From the NCBI GenBank assembly GCA_020846575.1, contig JADLDQ010000118.1:1-10215 (forward strand): a stretch of DNA of 10,215 nucleotides, given 5' to 3'. The stretch is from Burkholderiales bacterium (GTDB lineage Bacteria > Pseudomonadota > Gammaproteobacteria > Burkholderiales > SG8-39). Every line of letters starts with the position of its first letter. The stretch's first letter is position 1. The notes under the pieces were generated by a model. That model had not been told where the DNA came from and did no database searches. It was given only the letters and a program-made list of their open reading frames with translations. The translations under genes were made by a program, and so were the position numbers. Positions 5,766 through 10,215 of the stretch are shown in pieces.

Positions 5766-8700
5766 ATGGCCCGGGCAGTGCGGGTCCGTGCCGCGGTCGC
5801 CGCTTCGGTCACACTGCTCGCCCTCCCCGCGCAGGCGGCCGATGTCTGGACCGCCGCCGGCCAGCCCGGGCAAGGCGGCGTGGTTCGAAGCAACGTCGTC
5901 TTCGCCACCACCAACCCCGCCACCCATTTCGCGGCGACCTTCGGCAGCGGGATCTATCGCAGCACCGACGACGCGGAGAGTTGGACCGCCGCCAACGCCG
6001 GCCTGGGCAACCTGCGCGTGTACGGCCTCGCGGCGACCCCGGGCGGCAGTTACGACAGCGCGACGCTCTGGGCGGCCACCGACGGCGGCGGGATCTACCG
6101 CACCAGCGCCAACAGCATCGCCTGGCAGCCGTTCAACAGCGGGCTCGGCTGCGTCGCGGTGCGCAACCTCACGCTGGCGGCCAGCTTCACCGACACCGTG
6201 TACGCCGGCACCGATTGCGCCACCAGCAGCGGGGTGTATCGGACTTCCGGCGGCAGCGCCTGGACCAAGCTCAACACCGGCGCGAACGGTATGCCGGACA
6301 GCATCCCTGTCTACGTGATCACCTCGACGGGGAACGGGCAGACGCTGCGCGCCGGCACCAACAACGGTATCTACCTGAGCACCGACGCCGGCGCTACCTG
6401 GTCGCAGGCCAACGGGCAGTCGGGCGCCAACCCGCTCCAGCCGGGGCCCGGCGGGCTCAGCGTCTTCACCCTGAGCGTCGTGAGCGGCTCCAACCTGCTC
6501 GCAAACGTCCAGGGCAACGGCATCTGGCGCACGACCAACAACGGCGCCGACTGGTTCCGCACCGGAGCGAGCACCCAGCTTCCCGACTTCGTGACTCTGG
6601 GCGGCATCACCCGCCCCGCCACCCCGGACGGTTCCTACGTGGTCTCCATCCAGGGAAGCGGCCTGTACAAGGCCACCTCGACCGGCAGCTTCGCCAACTG
6701 GAGCGCGGTTCCCGGCTCCAGTCACGCCGAACTGCCCTTTTCGCGCGGCGTCTTCCAAGCCACCGGCAACGGCGCCTGGTACGCGAGAACCACCCACGGT
6801 ATGTACATCGGAACCAGCGGCGGCGGGAGTTGGACGCGCGCCAGCACCGGCCTTCCGCCCGGCGAGATCAGCACCAGCGTCACCGATCCCGGCAATCCGA
6901 ACCTCATCTACGCCGCCGGGTCGGGCGGTGTATTCCGCTCGACCGACGCCGGCCTCACCTGGTCGCGCCGCGACAACGGCGTCACCGGCACGCCGGTGAG
7001 CCTGTGGATGGATTTCAACGATCCGCTGAAGCTCTACACCGGCTCCAGCGAGCGCGGCGTGTTCCGCAGCACCGACGGGGGCGCGACCTGGGTGCAGGCG
7101 ACCATCGGCCTGCCCACGCAGGCTAATCCCAACGCGCTGGCCGGCAATACCACGCGCGTGATGATCGACCGCGGCAACTCGAACAACGTGTACGTGAGCA
7201 TCGATGGCTCTGGCGTGTTCCGCTCGAGCGACTTCGGCCAGACCTGGACCGATATCAGCTCCAATCTCGTCGCCTTGGGCACGCCCGCCGGCAAGGCGCT
7301 GGGTGTCATCAGCGTGCGCCTGGACCCGCTCAACTCGAACACGCTGTTCGCCGCGACCCGCGACGGCTTGTACAAGTCCACCGACGCGGGCGCGAGCTGG
7401 TCGCTCGTCTACCAGCAGGTGAGCACCACGGGGATCACCCAGACCGTCCACACCATCACCTTCGACCGCCAGAGCCCGAGCACCATGTTCATCGGGGCGA
7501 GCAACCACAGGGCGAACGGCACGCCACAACCCTGGAGCGGCGTCTGGAAGAGCACGCAGTCGGGCGGCGCCGGCACCTGGACGCAGGTGCTCCCCGGCGA
7601 GCCGGTCGTACAACTCACCACCACGGGCACCGGGGCCTCGCTCGCGGTCTACGCGGGCACCAACAGCAGCGGGCTCTCGGGCGGCGTGTACCGCAGCTCC
7701 GACGGCGGCGCCAACTGGACGCAGATCAACGGCGGCCTCGGGAACCCGTACATCAACTCCTTCGAGCGCAACAGCACCTTAACCCAGGTGCTGCGGGTAT
7801 CGACCGACGGCGGCCTGTACAACTACAACGCGGGCCTGGAGACGGCGCTTGCCCGCGTCGCCGGCCTGTTCGCGGACTTCTCGAACGCCGTCAATTCGCA
7901 GGGCGCGAACCTCGATTTCACGCACCTGCTGCCGTTCTACGACGCGGCCTTTCTGAGCGAGGGCCGGGACGCCGCCACCCAGGCGAAGCTCGACGCGAGC
8001 GAGCTGCGCAACCAGACGCTGGCGAACTTTCAGATCACCGGCGTCAACAGCTTCGACGACGCAAGCGGCGTGATCAGCGTGCGCGGCACGGTGAACGTCT
8101 CGGGCTCGCCGGAGGGCTTCGACGGCCGTGAGGACGGCCTGTTCATCCTCAAGCGCCAGGGCGACGGCAGCTATCGAATCTACGGCGACCAGCGCCTCGC
8201 CAGGATCAACGTCAATGTGGAGATGCGCACCGACTACGGCCCGAGCCTCAACGCCGGCCCGCGCCAGCACGTCAACATCGACATCGACGCCCCGGTCGGC
8301 GTGCTCGCCACCGCGAACGGCTCCCACAGCGCGACCGCGATTCCCAACCTCTGGAGCGGGACATTGCCCATCGCCATGCCGAGCCCGCAGAGCCCGAGCG
8401 TGCTGCGGCTGGGCGAAACGATCCTCGGCTCGCCCGGCGTGCCGACCACTCTGCCCAACCGCAACGGGTTCTTCGCCGGATTCGATGCCGGCGCGAACTC
8501 GGTGGCCGACGGCACGCTGTTCAGGACCACGCTCACCAGGGCGGACCTGTCCCAGGTCAGCTACGACGTGGTCTTCGCCGGCACCGCCGTCAACAATCCG
8601 GCGACCGATGCGGTCACCAATGTCACGGTCAACGGCGGCACCTCGACCTCGTTTGCCGCGGGCAGCCTCGCTTCGCCGCTCAATCTTGCCTGGACGCTCC

Positions 8701-10215
8701 CCACGGGCTATACGCCGACTGCGGTCAGGCTGTGGGGCTACGTCGTCAACGCCAACGGCGAGCAGTGCGCGGCAGGCGATGTCGAGCTCGCGGCGAACGC
8801 CACGGCGGGCCAGATCAGCCTGCCGACCGCCTGCGGGGCGGCGGCCATCGTCTCCGGCGGCGCCAACGTCACGACCGAAGGCGCGAACGGCGAGCGCTCG
8901 CTGTTCATCTACCAGTTCAACGTGACCGGCGCCGCGGCCGCTGCCGCCCAGCTTCGCGTGTCCTGCCCGGTGGCGGTGCAGGAGGGCGGCATTGTGGGCT
9001 GCACGGCCAATCTGCTGCGCGCGGACAACCAGGTGCAGGCGCTGCCCACGGGCGTTGCCTGGTCGGTGAGCGGGCCGGCGGGGGTCTCGATCGACGCGGG
9101 CACGGGGCTCCTATCAGCGAATCCCTCGGTGGTGAGCGCCAACACCACCGCCCCGGTGAGCGGCAGCTACAGCGACCCGGTGCTCACCGGCGGTGTGACG
9201 ATCAACAACAGCTACACGGTGGTGGCCCAGGACGGCACGGATCACTGGACCTCCAACGGCCCGATCGCCCAGGGCGGGGACGTGCGCAACATCCTCGCCA
9301 TCGACGACGCGGGCGCGACCACGCTCTTGGCGCTGCTGTACGGGCGCGGGGTGTACCGCAGCACCGACGGCGGCACGAGCTGGATGCCCTCGATGTTCGG
9401 CATGTCCGAGCGCCGGGTGCGCGCAGCGCTGGTGCTGCCCGACGGCACCAACAACACGCTCCTGGCGGCCACCGAGGACGGGGTGTTCCGCTCCAGCAAC
9501 CGCGGCGTCACCTGGACCGCCAGCAGCGGCGGGCTGGGCTGCACGTCGCTGCGCAACATCGGCGCCAGGGACGCCTCGACGCTGTACGCGGGCTCGCAGA
9601 GCTGCGGGGTGTACAAGAGCACCGACGGCGGGGCGAACTGGTTCCAGGTCAATAACGGGCTGCCCAACCCGCTGCCGCCGATCGTCAACCTGAGCGTGAG
9701 CAGCAGCAGCGACTTCGTGGCGATCGGCACCGCCGGTGCGGGGGTGTACAAGAGCACCGACGGCGGGGCGAACTGGACGGCGATCAACAACGGTCTTTCG
9801 CCCGGCTCGGTCGGGCTGAACGCCCAGGTGTTCACCAACCCGAGCTTCTACCTCGCCAGCGTGGAGGGCGGCGGGTTGTACCGCAGCACCGACGCCGGTG
9901 CGAACTGGTCGCCGGTGGGCAGCGTGCCCACGGGTTCGCAGTTCGGGCCGATTCGCTCGGTCGGCGGCACCCTGTTCGTCGGCGTTGACGGCATGGGCAC
10001 CTACCAGTCGAGCGACAACGGCGCGAGCTGGAGCGTGTTCCCAGTCGTGAACGTGGCAAGACGGCGCACCGGCCCGATCGCCGATCCCAATTCGGCCGGC
10101 ACCTGGTACTTCGCCACCGGGGCGGGGGTGTACAGGAGCACCGACAGCGGCGCCACCTGGGCCAAGACGAGCAACGGTCTGCCGGGCGGGCTGGTGTTGA
10201 ACACCGCCGGCGGCG
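5766..10215 (+). CDS. Giant exported Asp-box beta-propeller protein with NTF2-like and Ig-like inserts, 3' end outside the window
   Basis: Open to the right edge, at least 1483 residues. The signal peptide is MARAVRVRAAVAASVTLLAL, then PAQA cut before ADV at residue 24/25. Residues 25-690 form a first array of about 13 propeller blades marked by Asp boxes, both clear (STDAGATW, STDGGATW, SSDFGQTW) and degenerate. Residues about 700-815 look like an NTF2-like domain (helical start, then FILKRQGDGSYRIYGDQR). Residues about 820-1060 are a beta-rich region of unknown family with Cys1001 and Cys1023. Residues about 1063-1157 resemble a bacterial Ig-like domain with Cys1067 and Cys1079. A second Asp-box array runs from 1161 to the edge with seven clear boxes. 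This is the BNR/VPS10/Ycf48 superfamily; the Arg triad and FRIP motif of true sialidases are not seen, so sialidase activity is not claimed. A surface or secreted binding or adhesion role is likely but unproven. The in-frame ATG at 5718 is the alternative start. Confidence 0.9.
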   Translation, partial: MARAVRVRAAVAASVTLLALPAQAADVWTAAGQPGQGGVVRSNVVFATTNPATHFAATFGSGIYRSTDDAESWTAANAGLGNLRVYGLAATPGGSYDSATLWAATDGGGIYRTSANSIAWQPFNSGLGCVAVRNLTLAASFTDTVYAGTDCATSSGVYRTSGGSAWTKLNTGANGMPDSIPVYVITSTGNGQTLRAGTNNGIYLSTDAGATWSQANGQSGANPLQPGPGGLSVFTLSVVSGSNLLANVQGNGIWRTTNNGADWFRTGASTQLPDFVTLGGITRPATPDGSYVVSIQGSGLYKATSTGSFANWSAVPGSSHAELPFSRGVFQATGNGAWYARTTHGMYIGTSGGGSWTRASTGLPPGEISTSVTDPGNPNLIYAAGSGGVFRSTDAGLTWSRRDNGVTGTPVSLWMDFNDPLKLYTGSSERGVFRSTDGGATWVQATIGLPTQANPNALAGNTTRVMIDRGNSNNVYVSIDGSGVFRSSDFGQTWTDISSNLVALGTPAGKALGVISVRLDPLNSNTLFAATRDGLYKSTDAGASWSLVYQQVSTTGITQTVHTITFDRQSPSTMFIGASNHRANGTPQPWSGVWKSTQSGGAGTWTQVLPGEPVVQLTTTGTGASLAVYAGTNSSGLSGGVYRSSDGGANWTQINGGLGNPYINSFERNSTLTQVLRVSTDGGLYNYNAGLETALARVAGLFADFSNAVNSQGANLDFTHLLPFYDAAFLSEGRDAATQAKLDASELRNQTLANFQITGVNSFDDASGVISVRGTVNVSGSPEGFDGREDGLFILKRQGDGSYRIYGDQRLARINVNVEMRTDYGPSLNAGPRQHVNIDIDAPVGVLATANGSHSATAIPNLWSGTLPIAMPSPQSPSVLRLGETILGSPGVPTTLPNRNGFFAGFDAGANSVADGTLFRTTLTRADLSQVSYDVVFAGTAVNNPATDAVTNVTVNGGTSTSFAAGSLASPLNLAWTLPTGYTPTAVRLWGYVVNANGEQCAAGDVELAANATAGQISLPTACGAAAIVSGGANVTTEGANGERSLFIYQFNVTGAAAAAAQLRVSCPVAVQEGGIVGCTANLLRADNQVQALPTGVAWSVSGPAGVSIDAGTGLLSANPSVVSANTTAPVSGSYSDPVLTGGVTINNSYTVVAQDGTDHWTSNGPIAQGGDVRNILAIDDAGATTLLALLYGRGVYRSTDGGTSWMPSMFGMSERRVRAALVLPDGTNNTLLAATEDGVFRSSNRGVTWTASSGGLGCTSLRNIGARDASTLYAGSQSCGVYKSTDGGANWFQVNNGLPNPLPPIVNLSVSSSSDFVAIGTAGAGVYKSTDGGANWTAINNGLSPGSVGLNAQVFTNPSFYLASVEGGGLYRSTDAGANWSPVGSVPTGSQFGPIRSVGGTLFVGVDGMGTYQSSDNGASWSVFPVVNVARRRTGPIADPNSAGTWYFATGAGVYRSTDSGATWAKTSNGLPGGLVLNTAGG
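9606..9641 (+). repeat. 36-bp exact direct repeat, copy 1, within the second propeller
   Basis: Encodes the blade edge GVYKSTDGGANW. It is identical over 36 nt to 9741-9776, 135 nt downstream, which is exactly 45 codons and about one blade. The identity includes synonymous positions, which points to recent duplication or gene conversion between blades. Confidence 0.85.
9741..9776 (+). repeat. 36-bp exact direct repeat, copy 2, within the second propeller
   Basis: The second copy of the element at 9606-9641. It keeps the reading frame, so recombination between the copies would remove or add exactly one 45-residue blade. Related but diverged copies occur near 9350, 9875 and 10126. Confidence 0.85.

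Noticed and set aside
5981..7126. 381-codon plus-strand frame, and similar frames at 8128-8925 and 8732-9655
   Set aside because: These are frame-shifted readings of the propeller gene, rich in Arg/Gln/His or Ser/Pro. The propeller frame continues unbroken through all of them, so there is no frameshift to explain.
5649..7613. 654-codon minus-strand open frame opposite the giant propeller gene
   Set aside because: Composition is Gly/Ala/Val/Arg-rich with no motif, and it begins and ends inside a well-supported gene. Asp boxes on the plus strand show which strand is coding.
5766..10215. Sialidase activity for the Asp-box protein
   Set aside because: Asp boxes are structural and occur in many propellers. 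No FRIP motif or catalytic Arg triad was seen.

Overview
The window is GC-rich DNA (roughly two thirds G+C by eye) with tightly packed genes, GTG starts, and GspG-type pseudopilin and NMT1-type transporter proteins. This fits a Gram-negative proteobacterium, most likely a betaproteobacterium (Burkholderiales, Rhodocyclales or Nitrosomonadales type). No RNA gene, insertion sequence, phage gene or CRISPR array was found. The organism assignment is an inference from gene style only.

Layout. Positions 1-4072 hold three genes on the minus strand, transcribed leftward: a polytopic membrane protein with five C-terminal TPRs that resembles TMTC/GT-C glycosyltransferases (4072-2216), a secreted NMT1/THI5-like substrate-binding protein (2085-1057), and a secreted RCC1-repeat beta-propeller protein that runs off the left edge (1043-1). 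The last two are 13 nt apart and the Shine-Dalgarno of the RCC1 gene overlaps the stop of the transporter gene, so they are probably one transcript. A 122-nt divergent intergenic region leads to three plus-strand genes: a GspG-like pseudopilin (4195-4575), a second pseudopilin-like protein lacking the usual Glu at mature position 5 (4586-5170), and a 93-residue exported Pro-rich/coiled-coil protein (5167-5448) whose GTG overlaps the preceding stop. These three form a compact operon.

Positions 5449-5765 contain no convincing gene. They hold a degenerate 16-bp tandem repeat (5622-5696) and a run of eight G (5709-5716). A very long plus-strand gene then runs off the right edge (5766 to beyond 10215, at least 1483 residues). 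It encodes an exported protein with two arrays of Asp-box (BNR/VPS10/Ycf48-type) propeller blades, separated by about 470 residues that look like an NTF2-like domain, a beta-rich region and a bacterial Ig-like domain.

The common theme is export: nearly every product has a signal peptide, a prepilin leader or membrane segments. A plausible but unproven reading is an accessory pseudopilus/secretion module with a possible glycosyltransferase beside it, next to large secreted beta-propeller proteins. The two edge genes have no stop codon in the window. I checked the frame of the right-hand gene line by line to about position 9420, read the remainder as open, and recognised Asp-box blades to the edge. 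I checked the left-hand gene line by line from 1 to 540 and translated the remainder.
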